Positions 24,900-36,993 are shown, counted from the first letter of the stretch. The stretch is DNA of 64,000 nucleotides from Adiantum capillus-veneris (GCA_014529385.2 CM043960.1:78283910-78347909); one strand, 5' to 3'. Translations and numbers: made by a program. Notes: generated from the letters alone by a model not told the origin.

Positions 24900-27800
24900 C
24901 ACAATCCGAGGAGTATCTGCTAGGTCCTCCTCCTCCATCCACTTCGCATCAAATGCAGGAAAGTTCTTGAACTAAACCAAGAACCGACTTTGGACTTTAC
25001 CTTTCTTTGTATCATTATGTGCCAAAATCTGTTCAGGAACAAGGATCTCCTCGTTTTCTTCCACTTTGGGTTGCTCATCAGGCTCCCAATCATCAGGCAC
25101 ATCACCCTTAACAGGGTTCAAGAGACTCACATGCAATGCATTATGAATCCTCCAAGTATCTGGCAGTTCCAATCGGAAGGAGACATCATTTATCTTGTCA
25201 GTAATCTGGAAAGGTCCGTAGTATCACATACTAAGCTTTGGAAAAAAGCCTCTCTTTTCCTTTTTTCTTTCTTAGGTGTGCCTTCTCAAAAGTAAGAGCA
25301 CCCAATCATCCTCCTTCAATTTCCAGTCGCGACGATGGCGATCCGCTGCCTTTTTCTGTCGTTCTTGAGACTCTTGCAAAGTCTCGCGAACCTTGGCAAA
25401 AGCCATATCCAAATCTCGCGAATATTCATCCGCTTCAAATTTCTAATCTTTCGTGCTCAGGAAGGATGGAACCTTCGCAGCAGTTTCAACAATCTCTCAT
25501 GGCGTCTTCCTCGTCGAAGAGTGTATCGAGTTATTGTAGGCAAATTCCACCAAAGGTAAGTTCTTTTCCCATTGAGTCTTCTGATGCGAGATAGAAGACT
25601 TCAATAAATCTAAAATCACTGAATTGGCAATCTCAGATTGCCCGTCAGTCTGCAAGTGGAACGATGACGAGAACTGCAACCGCGTGCCAATGTTCTCCCA
25701 AATTGCCTTCCAAAACAAACTCATAAATCTGGGGTCTCTGTCGAAGACAATCGTCTCAGACGTGCCATGTAATCGGAAAATCATCGTGATCATTCTGTGT
25801 TCTCGGGAGATCAAAAATGAAATCCATTGCAATACTTTCCCAGGGGTGGGTGGGTATGGGTAAAGGCTGTAACAATCCATGTGCCTTATGCCTGTCAAAC
25901 TTGACCTTCTGGCATACTGAGCAACTGCGCACAAACTCTTCGATATCCTTCTTCAGTCTCCGCCAAAAGAAATCTCTCTCTACCCCTTTCATGGTGGTAG
26001 CAATGCCGCGGTGACCCGTAAAAGGTGGACAGTGGCAATCAGTCATAACCTTTTCCCTCAACGGCTGTGTAACGCACAACATAGTCTTTTTCATCAAGTA
26101 GCCTTCCCGAAGGGAGTATCCCGCTACTGTCTCCCCATCCCGTATCCGTGTGAAAATATCTGCAAAATCTGTATCTATGGCATACTGATCGACCATATCC
26201 TCGAAGCTCCTATGATGTATCGCGGAAATAGCTAGAACCAACGGTTTCCGAGACAAAGCATCTGCCACCACATTCTTCTGTCCCTGCACATGGACAATCT
26301 GGAAGTGGAACTATGACAAGATGTTCGTCCACCGCATCTGCTTTTCCAAAAGCTGCTTCTATGACAAGAAGTAGCGCCAACTCTGATGGTCTGTAAAGAC
26401 AGTAAAATCCGCTCCGAGTAGGTAATGCCGCCATTGAGTAAGAGCGTGGATAACCACCAAAAGCTCTTTCCCATAGATCTGTGTTGTCATCTCCGGCCTA
26501 GAGAACAAACGGCTCTCGTAAGCTATGACATGGCCTTCTTGCATCAAGACCGTACCCAGACTACGACCACAAGCATCACAAAATACTTCAAATGACTTCT
26601 GCAAGTCCGGCAAAGTCAAAATAGGTCCTGTAGTCAATTTCTCTTTCAACGCCTGAAAGGCAGTCACCTCTGGGGGTCCCCACGAAAAAGGTACTCCTTT
26701 CTGTGTCAAGATATGCAAAGGGGAAGCAACCTCTGCAAACTTTCGTATGAACCGCCTGTAGTACGAACACAGTCCCAAGAAGCTTCTAGCTTCATGGACA
26801 TTCCTCAAATCGGGCCAATCACGAATAGTCTCTATCTTGGCCGGGTTCATTTGCACTCCTGCTGTGCTACTGACACAATGTGTCCCAAAAAGTGTATCTC
26901 TGGTAGGAAAATTCACTGTTCTTAGCATTAATCACTAATGTGTGATCTCGTAATGCCTGAAAGACTTGAAGCATATGATCTCTGTGTTCTGCCTCATTCT
27001 TGGAGAAAACAATGATGTCGTCAAAGAAAGTGCCAACAAATAGCCTGTACTCTCGGAAAATCCTGTCCATCATCCGGTTAAATGTCGCAGGAGCAATGGT
27101 TAAGCCAAAAGGCATCACCAAAAACTCAAATAACCCAAAAGTCGTCCGAAAAGCTGTCTTGTAGACATCTCCTGGCGCTATCCTGATCTGATGATATCCA
27201 CTCTTCAAGTCAATCCTGCTAAAGCACGAGGATCCCTGTAACCTGTCGAGTATATGATCGATCCTAGGAATCGGAAATCTGTTCTTGATGGTGATTTCGT
27301 TGAGAGTGCTATAATCGATGCACATTCTCCAAGATCCGTCTTTCTTCAAAACCAACAACACTGGAGAGCAATACGGTGAAGTACTAGGCTGGATAAGACC
27401 CTTTTCCAAGAGGTCTTTCACTGAGTTCATAATCTTTTCATTCTGTACACGGCTCACACGATAAGGTGGCCGATTCGGTGGCGTGCTTCCAGATTTCAGA
27501 TCAATGGTATGATCTTCAGGCCCTCTCAAAAGCAATCGGCATGAGCGTGGAGAAAAAAAAATCTTGGCGTTCTTTTCTTCAGGTCAAAACATTTTCAACT
27601 TTTATCCATCGTTAAGTTCTCCCAAAAGAATGAGTAAGAAAACTGAAGTCCATCAAGTACAATCTCTAAGCCCTTCATTTATCAAAGTCGCTTTCTCGGC
27701 CCGGTAGTCAACCACGGCGTAGTTCTTGTGGTACCAAGGGATCCCGAGTAGAACGTCACTCGCGTGCCCTGAACACCCCTGTCATTGCAAACAAAGTTTG

Positions 27801-27992
27801 CCAATGCTCGGTGCAATGGCAACATCCCATCCGGGTGCCAGTCGAACTACCTCCACCTGTGGCGTCAGTCTGTCGGGCGTAGTTCCAAATCGAGCCGCCA
27901 ATTCCAAGTGAAAAGAAGTTGGCCTTGGCTCCTTCAAAAGAGCTTCCTGATCCTTCACTTTGCCCCAAAAGCGGCAAAGTTTGTACTTTCAT
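24900..27992 (-). pseudogene. gypsy C pol: protease, RT, RNase H, integrase, chromodomain
   Basis: From right to left: protease remnant (27540-27992, LGIPWYHKNYAVVDYRAEK); RT (26867-27535, open for 222 codons: [72 protein letters not shown]); RNase H (26359-26928, KSFEVFCDACGRSLGTVLMQ, KELLVVIHALTQWRHYLLGA); integrase (25497-26289, zinc region HCPPFTGHRGIATTMKG and CSVCQKVKFDRH, core FHLQTDGQSE); integrase C-terminus and chromodomain (24920-25172, WRIHNALHVSLLNPVKGDVP, KWMEEED). Frameshifts separate RT/RNase H, integrase and the C-terminus. The RT itself keeps its catalytic DD. Confidence 0.9.
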
Positions 27993-28059
27993 TCATTTGA
28001 TTCGGTGCAAGTCCCACGCCATGTGGTACCAGTTCTGCTTTTCTATCTGCCTTTTTTGC

Positions 28060-29601
28060 CACATTCCTCAGCTGCTCTCGAACGCTCAAGCCTGTTGTCG
28101 TCTTTATTATTCTGTTCTTTCTATGCCTTATTAGGGCACTTCGCGGAGATATGTCCCTGTTCCCCGCATCCAAAGCACTTCCCCTCTCTGATGAAGCGAG
28201 CTCTCTTCTTAGGAGTAAGCTTGGGTCGTGCATCATTTTTCTCGGGGTTGCTCTTTTTCTTTCTACTTTCATTCCCAGAAGTCTGTTCGGCTCGTTGTGT
28301 CATGGCCTCATCTGTGGGGTAGGTCAGACTGCCAGAGTGAATGGCAAAGCCCCGCTTCGCATGACTCATCAACTCCTGAATAGAAGCCGACTTCTGTTCC
28401 AAGCAGTGATCTCGGATCTCTGTAGGTAGACCCAAGGTAAACTGCTCAATCTGTTCTCTGAATGAGATCTTCTTGAATGAAGAGGCGGGTAGAAAAGAGC
28501 TCCAGAATCTTTGACAGTAAGAATTCACTGTATCGCTCTTGGTCATCCGGAGATGGTTCCAAGCAGCTCGTATATCTCGCTCAAACTCTTGAGTCAACCA
28601 AGAAGAAATAAAAAGCCTCTTGATTTTCAGCCATGTAACTGGCACAGTCTTGCTTAATAGAAGCGTGGACCACCAAGTGCGAGCATTCCCCTTAAAGTAA
28701 GAGGCAGCTCTCCGAATCTTGGAGTGCTCTGAATAGCGTCCTCCCGCGAAAGCGATGTCAACCTGCTGTATAAAAGACAGCCTTCGAAGCATCTGAGTAT
28801 CCTGAAAAGTATCAAACTTGATCGAGTGGCCACCTTCCTTAAACTCTCGGACTTTCTTGCTTTTATCTTCGAGAAAGTCATACTGGTTGGCTTTGTAAAA
28901 ATTCTTCTTGTTCGCATAAAACTTTCCGTCATCGGAATCTGAGCTGTCTGTAGACGAGTCCTCAGTAGAATTGTCGGTCTCTAGGCGAGATGTAGCCTTC
29001 TTTGCCTTTTTCTTGCCCTTTTCGAAGCTTTGTGTCTTGCTTCGCTTTTTGCTTTTTCTGTCTTCTTCGCTCTAATCCGAGGAGCTAGAAGAACTGTCAG
29101 AAGAAGAAGAAGAAGAACTGGGTACTCCTTCAAATCGAACACGCTTCTTCCGTTTCCTTGCCTTGTCAAATGTCAACCGACGACCCAAATATCCCGGGAA
29201 GTCAGTGCCTTTCTTCTGCTTTTTTGCCGTGTTTTTTGTCTTTCTTTTGCACGTCGAAAAGCTGAGCAATCCGTGCATCAACCACGTTCTCCAGTTCCTG
29301 CTCCGTATATTTTTTTGGAGGCAGAAGGTTTCTTGATAGTGGGTTTCGAGAGTGGTGTTGTGGTTCTCTGCCACTCCATCTGTACCTCTTTCAAAGAGGT
29401 CTGGTTTATATATTTTGCCATCTTCGGATCCTTGGCAACATTGAGCATCATCTTTGTTGCATCGCTGATCAGACGCTCTATCTCTCGCCGCTCCGCCTAA
29501 GTAGGCCAAGGCGGGCCATACTCTCTGCCTGAATCTTCGTTGTGATCCCAGCCCGCATCTCCAAATGCAGAGGGAGTCGACTGATCATTGCCTGAAGCCA
29601 T
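28060..29601 (-). pseudogene. gypsy C gag (broken)
   Basis: The ATG at 29601 opens with MASGNDQSTPSAFGDAGW, but a stop follows at 29497-29499. Further frames give a basic/acidic linker (28981-29480) and then the capsid-like region (28121-28792): RRLSFIQQVDIAFAGGRYSE, NARTWWSTLLLSKTVPVTW, ERDIRAAWNHLRMTKSDTVN. The zinc knuckle is CFGCGEQGHISAKC. Serine-rich and lysine-rich tracts lie in the N-terminal third. The same gag arrangement is present in D and F. Confidence 0.85.
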
Positions 29602-29659
29602 AGGTGTCGCGGAAAAAAAATTCGGGGATCGGATTTCTCGTAGAAGAGAAATCGGCCGT

Positions 29660-29671
29660 GCTCTGATACCA
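29660..29671 (-). promoter_or_regulatory. primer-binding site of element C
   Basis: Minus strand TGGTATCAGAGC, one base from the 5' LTR end. It is complementary to the 3' end of plant initiator tRNA-Met, the standard primer of many plant LTR retrotransposons. Confidence 0.9.
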
Positions 29672-29672
29672 C

Positions 29673-30214
29673 TGTAACAGACTTGGACACTCCAAGTCAA
29701 GAATCAACCGCGACAGCACCAAATAACCACTTCAAAACAATTCACAGATCACAATAGATTTGCACTGGCCCGGTGGAGTTCCGTGCCTAGAGATATTGGC
29801 CCCAAAGATTGGCGCCCCTTTCGGTATTTCTTTTTATATTAATCAATCATCAAAGTACAAGAGAGTGGTTAGGGTTTCACTCTCAGACTCTGCGTCCAGA
29901 TGCTCTGAGAAGTGAGGCCCTCACCACTAATTTAAAGGTTACAAGGGATGCCCAAAAGCAGAGCCCCAAAAGCCTTCAAAATCAAAAGCATCAGTTCTCT
30001 CTCTCTCTTGAGAGTCTTTTCTCTTTTTTTTTATAAAAAAAGCAAAAGCAAAATTCGCGTCGCTCATCATTTTCCAAATTTTTTTTTTTAATAATCTGCC
30101 TCCGCGATTTCCGGAAATTAGGGTTTCTGGCAGAAATTAGGGTTTGCAGGAATTTTAGGGTTTCTGGCAGAAATTAGGGTTTCTGCTGTCCGCCACGTCA
30201 TCACTTTGTGACAT
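29673..30214 (-). repeat. 5' LTR of element C
   Basis: 542 bp, almost identical to 23717-24267 apart from shortened A/T runs near 30077-30090. It carries the telo-box-like words at about 30116-30182 and the shared core at 29808-29835. Confidence 0.92.
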
Positions 30215-31465
30215 AAAACCCCGTTTCGCACGACTCATCAACTCCTGAATGGAAGCTGACTTTTCTTCCAAGCAGTGATCTCGGATCTCTGTAGGTAGAC
30301 CCAAGGTAAACCGCTCAATCTGTTCCTTGAACGAGATCTTCTTAAATGAAGAGACGGGTAGAAAAGAGCTTCAGAATCTCTCGCAATAAGCGTCCACTGT
30401 ATCCTTCTTGGTCATTCGAAGATGGTTCCAAGCAGTTCGTATGTCGCGTTCATACTCTCGAGTCAGCCAAGAAGAAATAAAAAGCGTTTTAAATTTCAGC
30501 CATTTAACTGGCGCAGTCTTGTTAAATATAAGCGTGGACCACCAAGTTCGAGCATTCCCCTTAAAGTAAGAGGCAGCTCTCCAAATCTTATAGTGTTCTA
30601 AGTAACGCCCTCCCGCGAAATCGATGTCAAACTGCTGTACAAAAGACAAAGCCTTCGAAGCATCTCTATAACCAGAAAACGTGTCAAATTTAATTGACTG
30701 TCCACCTACCTTCCGTAAACTCTCGGACTTTCTTGCTTTTGTCTTCCAGAAAGTCATACTGGTTGGCTTTGTAAAAATTCTTCTTCTTTGCATAAAAGTT
30801 GCTGTCACCAGAGTCCGAACTGTCTGTAGACGAGTCCTCTGTAGAACTGTCAATCACGGGGCGAGATTTAGGCTTCTTTGCCTTTTTCCTGCCCTTTCCG
30901 AAGCGTTGCTTTTTGCTTCGCTTTTTGCCTTTTTTGTCTTCTTCGCTCGAGTCAGATGAGCTAGAAGAACTGTCAGAAGAAGAAGAAGAACTGGGTACTC
31001 CTTCAAATCAAACACGCTTCTTCTGTTTCTTTGCCTTTTCAAATGTAGACTGACAACCCAAATAACGCAGGAAGTTAGCGCTTTTCTTCTGCTTTTTGTC
31101 ATGCTTTTTAGCTTTGTTTTGCGCGTCAAACAGCTCAGCAATTCGTGCATCAACCACCTCTTCTAATTCTTGCTCTGTGTATATCCTGGGAGTAGAAAAT
31201 TTCTTGGATGGTTCTGTGGTCTGCCGCCACTGCGCGTGCACCTCCTCGAAAGAGGTCTTGCTCATATATTTTACAAATTTTGGGTCCTTCGCAAAATTGA
31301 GCATCATCTTTGTTGCGTCGCCGATCAGTCGTTGATGCTTCATCTCTTCGAGCTCCGCCTGAATAGGCCGAGGCGGGCCATACTCCTCGCATGAATCATC
31401 GTTGTGATCCTTTCCCGCATCTCCGGATACAGAGGGAGTTGATTGATCTTTGGCATCAGTGCGGC
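30215..31465 (-). pseudogene. gypsy D gag, N-terminal part
   Basis: Continues D's gag beyond the C insertion (SIQELMSRAKRGF at the junction). 30371-30853 encodes the capsid-like part: IKFDTFSGYRDASKALSFVQ, NARTWWSTLIFNKTAPVKWL, ERDIRTAWNHLRMTKKDTVD. 30854-31153 is a Lys/Ser/Arg-rich linker. 31008-31465 gives the N-terminus (STPSVSGDAGKDHNDDSCEE). Near 31465 it changes abruptly into a different gag family (E), so D's start, leader, PBS and 5' LTR are deleted. Confidence 0.82.
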
Positions 31466-32580
31466 CCAAAACTGTTTATTGTACTCTTCCAAATTCGCAC
31501 ACTGTTTAGCATTCAACTCGTGCCATTCTGTCATCACATCCACTTCAAAAGTGTTTGTCAACCATGCAGGCGCAAAAAGCTGTTTGAATTGGACCCACGT
31601 TGTTGGGGCTTGACCCCGGTTCAACAATGCGGTCCACCATTGAAGCGCATTCCCTTTCAAGAAAGTGGCAGCCTTGCGTATCTTTGAAGATTCCGTGAAG
31701 TTGCCTCCAGCATAAGCTGCATCGAACTGCTGTATGAAGGTCAAAGCCTTTAATTGGTCCTCAGTTCCTCTGAAAGTTTCAAACTTCACTCCCTGCCCAC
31801 CTTCCTTGTAATCCTTAGGCTGACTCAAAGGAGCCACATTATCATAAACAGGTGCCTGAAACAGTGGTGCTCCATGAGTGTTCATTCCAGCACTCGCATC
31901 AACTGTTTTCCTTGTCATATCTGCATTTTGTACGTATGGCTGCGAAAAACCAGCCATACCAAATTGTGTTCCAGGCACTCGAAACTGGCCATAGGCACCC
32001 TGAAACCTGGTTGGACACCCATGTTCGCATACATAGGGTTACCCATGCCTGTTTGCATTGTCCCGAACACATTCCCTGGCATATAACCTGTGGAAGGTCC
32101 AGCCATAGCTTGAAACACTGAACCACCTCCAAAATAATCAGGATAAGTATTAGGTAATGGAAGGGTCTGACGCATAGTCTGTTCATTGCTCCCTTGACCA
32201 TTCACAAACGGTTCCTGTCCAGCTAAAGCAAGTTGCTTTGGATCATTGGACACCGCTAGTTGCTCAACCACATGGGCTTTCCCTCGAGCATCATGAGTCC
32301 TCTGCGCATTGGAAATCTCCTTTTCCTGCAACGGCTCAGTCATTCCCTGTGTAGGAGGCTTAAAACCCTGTGTCGGAGCCTGTAAGAATTCCTGCATCCT
32401 TGGGTTGTTAGCCAACTGCTGAAACATGTCCATGCAGCAACGCAGTTGAGTTCTAAACAACCTGTCCTCTTCTTGAAGAGTTGAAGGAATTTTCTCTGTG
32501 CCATGTGAGGAAGATCCCTCTTCAGGTATTTGGTCTCTCTTCTCTGCCATATCGACAAGCTTTGTGTTGCTTTCACCCAC
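31466..32580 (-). pseudogene. gypsy E gag, N-terminal two thirds
   Basis: Starts at 32580 (MGESNTKLVDMAEKRD), with Gln/Gly/Met-rich N-terminal sequence as in K. A frameshift near 31980 leads to the capsid-like part: GVKFETFRGTEDQLKALTFI, AAYAGGNFTESSKIRKAATF, NALQWWTALLNRGQAPTTWV and FEVDVMTEWHELNAKQCANL. It ends at FWAAL where D's gag begins. Zinc knuckle and pol are missing on this side. It is the same family as K's gag at 40181-41051. Confidence 0.82.
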
Positions 32581-32635
32581 AACAATCCACGCTGCACTTT
32601 TTGAAGAAAAAGTGACTATTCCGTCGATGGAACCA

Positions 32636-34183
32636 TATAACCGGCCTATACAACGTAGAGGGCGGTACTATTTCAATTACCTGTTAACTTTACACAGAGA
32701 ACTGAGAAGGGAAGAGAACACAGTTGCGTCCAGCGACTAGAATGTCACTGCGCACACGAGACCGACACCCTGTAGGCCCCAAAGACTGGCGCCCCTTTCG
32801 GTATTTCTTTATTCAAATTAAGGTAGACGATCCGACCACTTAGCACAAGCTTTCACAAAGCTGTCCAAACTTGGCGAGGGATGAAAACGCAGGTTTTCGA
32901 CCGGATTTCGACAGCATAACGGCGCAAAAACCCCTGTAGGTCAAAAACACTTGTCTAGGACGGATTCCCTCGATATCTGGAAGCTTTCTGGTGAGCTGTC
33001 ACAGAAATTCAGCGGGCTGTAATTCTCTGTTTTTCACTGCCGGGAGCCCAAAAGCATGTACACGCATCCCAAGGCTCTCACGAGGCTCCCCCGATGTTCC
33101 CTTGCAGTTTAGGTGCGAAACGCTAAACCTGCAGAAAAACACAGCAGGCTGTAATTCCCTGTTTCGGATCGTTTTTAGCGGAGCGAACACGCCTACGCGT
33201 GTCCCAAGGGCTCCCGCACGCAATGGGACAGTTCCCCTGTGAATTGGACGAGTTTTCACGCGAGAAAACTCTCCAAACTCGCAATCTTTCGTGATGGAAC
33301 TGTGCGTACCTGTGGGGGATTAGCAATTAGCTAATCCGGTTCCTGTTCAGAAGGCTCTTGCCTTGGCAAACGCGCATAAACCCCTAGAACTGTACATAGG
33401 TCAAATGAGAAGCCCACTAGTGGGGCATAACACACTGTACGTAGGGGAGAAAGAGAGCAGTATGTAGCGTGCGGGGCATCACTCCCGTCACCATATTGTG
33501 CATAGAGGGCAAGGTAAGCATTCCATAGCGCTTCTGTACCTGCTACAATCCACCTGAGGCTGAAAATGGCGCCCCCTTTGTTGATATGCAGCTCGTTTTT
33601 GCCTCCCAGAGTGGCAGAATCGCTCACAGGCTGACACGTCGCCCAGTTTCCGAGTTTGGGCTTTCCTTGCTAAAAATATCTCAACTCAACTGGTGCGTCA
33701 GTTGACTTGGCAGCAGAGCAATAAAATGTTCCCCTTGTCATTCCAGAGCTAATGACGCGAACACATTTTCTGGTCAAAATAGCAGGTCCCTAAATTTTAG
33801 GAGATGCTTCCATGGCGTCCCTATCGGTCTCCTGACCATCATTGAAGACTACCATTTGACCACCATCTACAATGTGGGTTAATTTACTGGCCCCTTTCAA
33901 CTTATAAAGTTGCAGTGACTTGACGAGTGGCCCAAATTCCAGTTTGGCGCACACGAGCTTCCATACTCATCAGAATTCAGTGCTAACTGGCTCGGGCAGT
34001 CCCTGTCTGACCGACCTAGATCCCCGATGTGAGAAACCTATTTGGCTGCAGCCGTTTCACACTGGCCATGCAATGTCCACTTGCACCTTTTCAAGGGTTC
34101 CGGGACAAACAAGTAAAAATAAAATAAATATATCTAATACTTATTTACGGAAGGCAACAGGAAAAATACACCTCCTGGTGACA
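32636..34183 (-). repeat. family-1 LTR shared by gag E and integrase H
   Basis: About 1,548 bp (TATAACCGGCC ... CCTGGTGACA). To its left lies a PBS-like TGGTTCCATCGACGG (minus strand, 32621-32635) and E gag, so it acts as a 5' LTR. To its right a polypurine tract (34184 onward) and integrase/chromodomain H follow, so it also acts as a 3' LTR. The family hairpin is at 33317-33337 and the shared core at 32785-32810. Confidence 0.8.
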
Positions 34184-35195
34184 CACCCCACCCTTGAAAT
34201 ACTGCAAGCGACCTCTCTTGCATGCCAATAATACATGCAGATATCTCTTGATATCACATATATTCTATGATGGAAATCCAAGATATACATGCTTCCGGAA
34301 ATGTAGCGTTGGACAATTAAACAATCCCACCAACCTGGCTACGACACATATCAAGCATAGAAGTCTTCTAGTGTACTCTTGAGCACAAACTTCTCTAGCT
34401 AAATTCTGTATGGAAAGAGTAGATACAATTGCTTAACTACTCTCTTGAGCATCATGAACCATGCTCTTGCCTTGCTCCAAAAAGGTTGCATCAAGTCACT
34501 GTGGGTTCCATTTGAAAGGCTTCAAGATACAATTGCAATAGCTGAGGTGAATCAAGCAATTCAAACTCTTCCATCCATTTGGCATCTAATGATGGATAGT
34601 TCTTGAACTTCACCAAATAGCGTCTTGCAACTTTTCCTCGGACCTTTCTTTCTTTATGTGCCAATATCTGTTCAGGAACAAGGATTTCATCCAATTCTTC
34701 CACTTCGGGTTGTTCCTCATCAAGCATATTCTTTCTTTCTTTATGTGCCAATATCTGTTCAGGAACAAGGATTTCATCCAATTCTTCCACTTCGGGTTGT
34801 TCCTCATCAAGCATATTCTCTGGCACATCACCAACAAAGGGCCTTTAGAAGGCTGACATGAAAAGCATTATGTATTTTCCAGCCTTCTGGTAGCTTTAAC
34901 CTGTAAGCTACATCGTTGATCTTTTCTGAAATCTGAAAAGGACCATAATATCGCATACTGAGCTTAGGAAAGAAGCGTTCCTTGCCTTTCCTTTTTCCTT
35001 AACCTGGCCTTTTCAAAGCGCAAAAGTACCCAATCACCAAGTGAAAATACAAGTTCACGACGGTGACGATCAGCAGCTTTCTTTTGCTTAGCCTGAGTCT
35101 TCTCAAGAGCAATCTTTATCTTCCTGTATGTTTCATCCATATCTTGCACATACTTGTCTGCCTCAAATATCTTGTCCTTTGTCTGTTTTTAATTG
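34184..35195 (-). pseudogene. gypsy H integrase C-terminus and chromodomain
   Basis: 34964-35149 encodes the integrase C-terminal region ([40 protein letters not shown]). 34491-34826 encodes the linker and chromodomain (ARRYLVKFKNYPSLDAKWME). The linker contains an exact 87-bp in-frame tandem duplication: a 29-residue unit with EELDEILVPEQILAHKERK appears twice (about 34654-34827). The N-terminal part of pol is missing. At about 35195 the sequence switches to the gag of F. Confidence 0.85.
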
Positions 35196-35505
35196 GCCCC
35201 TTTACCCTAGGAGGCTTCTTGATTGCCGTATTGATTGGTGGCTAGATGGCTTTCTACCACTGAGTGTGCACTTCACGATGGATTGCTGAGACAAAAATTT
35301 TGCAAACCGAGGGTCTTTCACAAATTGAATCATCTGCTTTGTGCACTCGCCAACCTGCTGTCGACGTTGCATCTCTTGAAGTTCATACTGAGTAGACCGA
35401 GGTGGCCCGTACTCTTCCTCTGTTAAATTGTTATAATCTTCTGCATGGTCTCCTCCTGCATCTGCAAATGCAGAAGAAGTCGACTGATTCTTGTCGGAAT
35501 CCATA
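35196..35505 (-). pseudogene. gypsy F gag N-terminus
   Basis: The ATG at 35504 opens MDSDKNQSTSSAFADAGGDH, clearly the same protein as the C and D gag N-termini, followed by EEYGPPRSTQYELQEMQRRQ and KDPRFAKFLSQQS. It is cut on its C-terminal side by the junction with H at about 35195. The rest of F's gag that survives is at 13780-14262. Confidence 0.75.
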
Positions 35506-35528
35506 AGTGTAATCTGGGATTCTTAATG

Positions 35529-35952
35529 GCTTTATGCACCATAAGACAGAGCGTTGAAGACGAGAGCCCGCCCAATGCGCGATGCAGTAAGGGTGGGAGT
35601 GGCTAATAAGCCCGGGGTCGGAGCACGTGTCTTGTCTCCTTTTTAGTAGGACCAATATGCTTTGAGAAAAGCACATGCCTGATGCTCTGATAGGGGTCGG
35701 AGTACGTGCCTTGTCACCATAAGACAGAGCGTTGAAGACGAGAGCGCGTCCGATGCGCGATGCAGTAAGGGTGGGAGTGGCTAATAAGCCCGGGGTCGGA
35801 GCACGTGTCTTGTCTCCTCTTTAGTAGGACCAATATGCTTTGAGAAAAGCACACGCCTGATGCTCTGATAGGGGTCGGAGTACGTGCCTTGTCTGCTCTT
35901 TAGTAGGACCGGTAAGCTTTGAAAGAAGCACACGCCTGATGCCTTGATACCA
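35529..35952 (-). repeat. F leader with tandem repeats and PBS
   Basis: The leader between gag and LTR contains a 178-bp tandem duplication (CACCATAAGACAGAGCG at 35537 and at 35715) plus a shorter third copy. Each unit ends in CTGATGC(T/C)(C/T)TGATA. Only the LTR-proximal copy keeps the full PBS, GCCTTGATACCA at 35941-35952 (minus TGGTATCAAGGC, one mismatch to the iMet site), one base from the LTR. Confidence 0.8.
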
Positions 35953-36993
35953 CTGTAACAAACTTAGACACCCCAAGTCTAGAATCTGTTGCGACACGAG
36001 AGAGAATCACTTAAAATACTTCACAACTTTAAAATCACAGTTCAATTTGGTCGACACGGCTCGGCGTAGTTCCGTGCCCAGAGAGATTGAACCTAAAGAC
36101 TGGCGCCCCTTTTGGTATTTCTTTTATATTAATCTTTGAGCAAAGTACAACCCCGCAGGGTCCTCCGCTCTCAGACTCTGCGTCCAGATGCTCCGAAGAG
36201 CGAGGACAATAGGCTCTTTTATTCTTACAAGGGATGCCAAAAGTAGAGCCCCAAAATCAGTTAAACTCAAAAGCAAAAGTTCCAAAAGCTTCAAACTTAA
36301 AGCAAATAAGTTCCAAAAGCAACCAGTCCTAAAAAACTGGCAAAAAGCAGCCAGGCAAGTTACGGAATTTTGTACAGTTGCCACGTCAGCATGCCAACAC
36401 GAATTGTGGGCGTCCGTACAGTTGCCATGTCATCAGCCAGGCAACGCAATTTTCGGGCAGTCCGTGTAGGGTTAAGGAGGATGTGTTAGTGTGCCATTCA
36501 TGGCATAAGCATGCTTGGAGAGGTTAGTGTAGAGCTTGAGAGAGAAACTATTGCACAATACGATATAGAGTATAATTGCAAATGATAAAGCTTACAATGC
36601 CTCTATATAGGCTTATACAAATAGACAGCCTTTTGACACGAGCATAAGAGATGGTTGCCTATGCACAAATACAAGTGGTGGTGCTTTACACAAAGGTTGT
36701 AAGAGATTCTTCACATGGTTTGACACATGAGGTGGAAGAGGTTGTTCACACAAGAGATGCAACAAAACCTCGCATCCCACAATCCTCCCTTATGTGGGTT
36801 TTGGTTGCATATTACTCACACAATCCTCCCCTCAAAACACACTAGGGTGAGGCACACAATTCACAAGCCTCCCCTTGAACACAAAGTTACCTCCCCTAGA
36901 CATACAGGGTGTAGGTATAGAAAACATCAGGGTGTAGGCACACACAAGCCTTCCCTTTCACACATAGAGGGTAAGGTACAATTGAGAGAATGC

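Larger units (their letters stand above)
23717..30214 (-). mobile_element. gypsy element C, full-length chromovirus (chromodomain type)
   Basis: 6.5-kb LTR retrotransposon with LTRs 23717-24267 and 29673-30214, exact TSD AAAAC (23712-23716 and 30215-30219), a tRNA-iMet-type PBS (29660-29671) and a polypurine tract (24268-24280, plus strand ACCCCCCTCTTGA). Domain order on the minus strand: gag, protease, RT, RNase H, integrase, chromodomain. It is inserted in the gag of element D: the reading RGF|AIHS resumes on the other side. The two LTRs look nearly identical apart from small indels in A/T runs, so the insertion is comparatively young, although gag and pol are already broken. Confidence 0.93.

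Noticed and set aside
29030..29500. 156-codon plus frame
   Set aside because: Antisense of the Lys/Ser-rich C gag linker; no motif of its own.
23717..30214. Element C as an intact autonomous retrotransposon
   Set aside because: Structure is complete, but gag has an early stop and pol has several frame changes.
35529..35940. Regular tandem repeats considered as a CRISPR-like array
   Set aside because: Eukaryotic retroelement context, 178-bp unit without spacers; it is a leader duplication.
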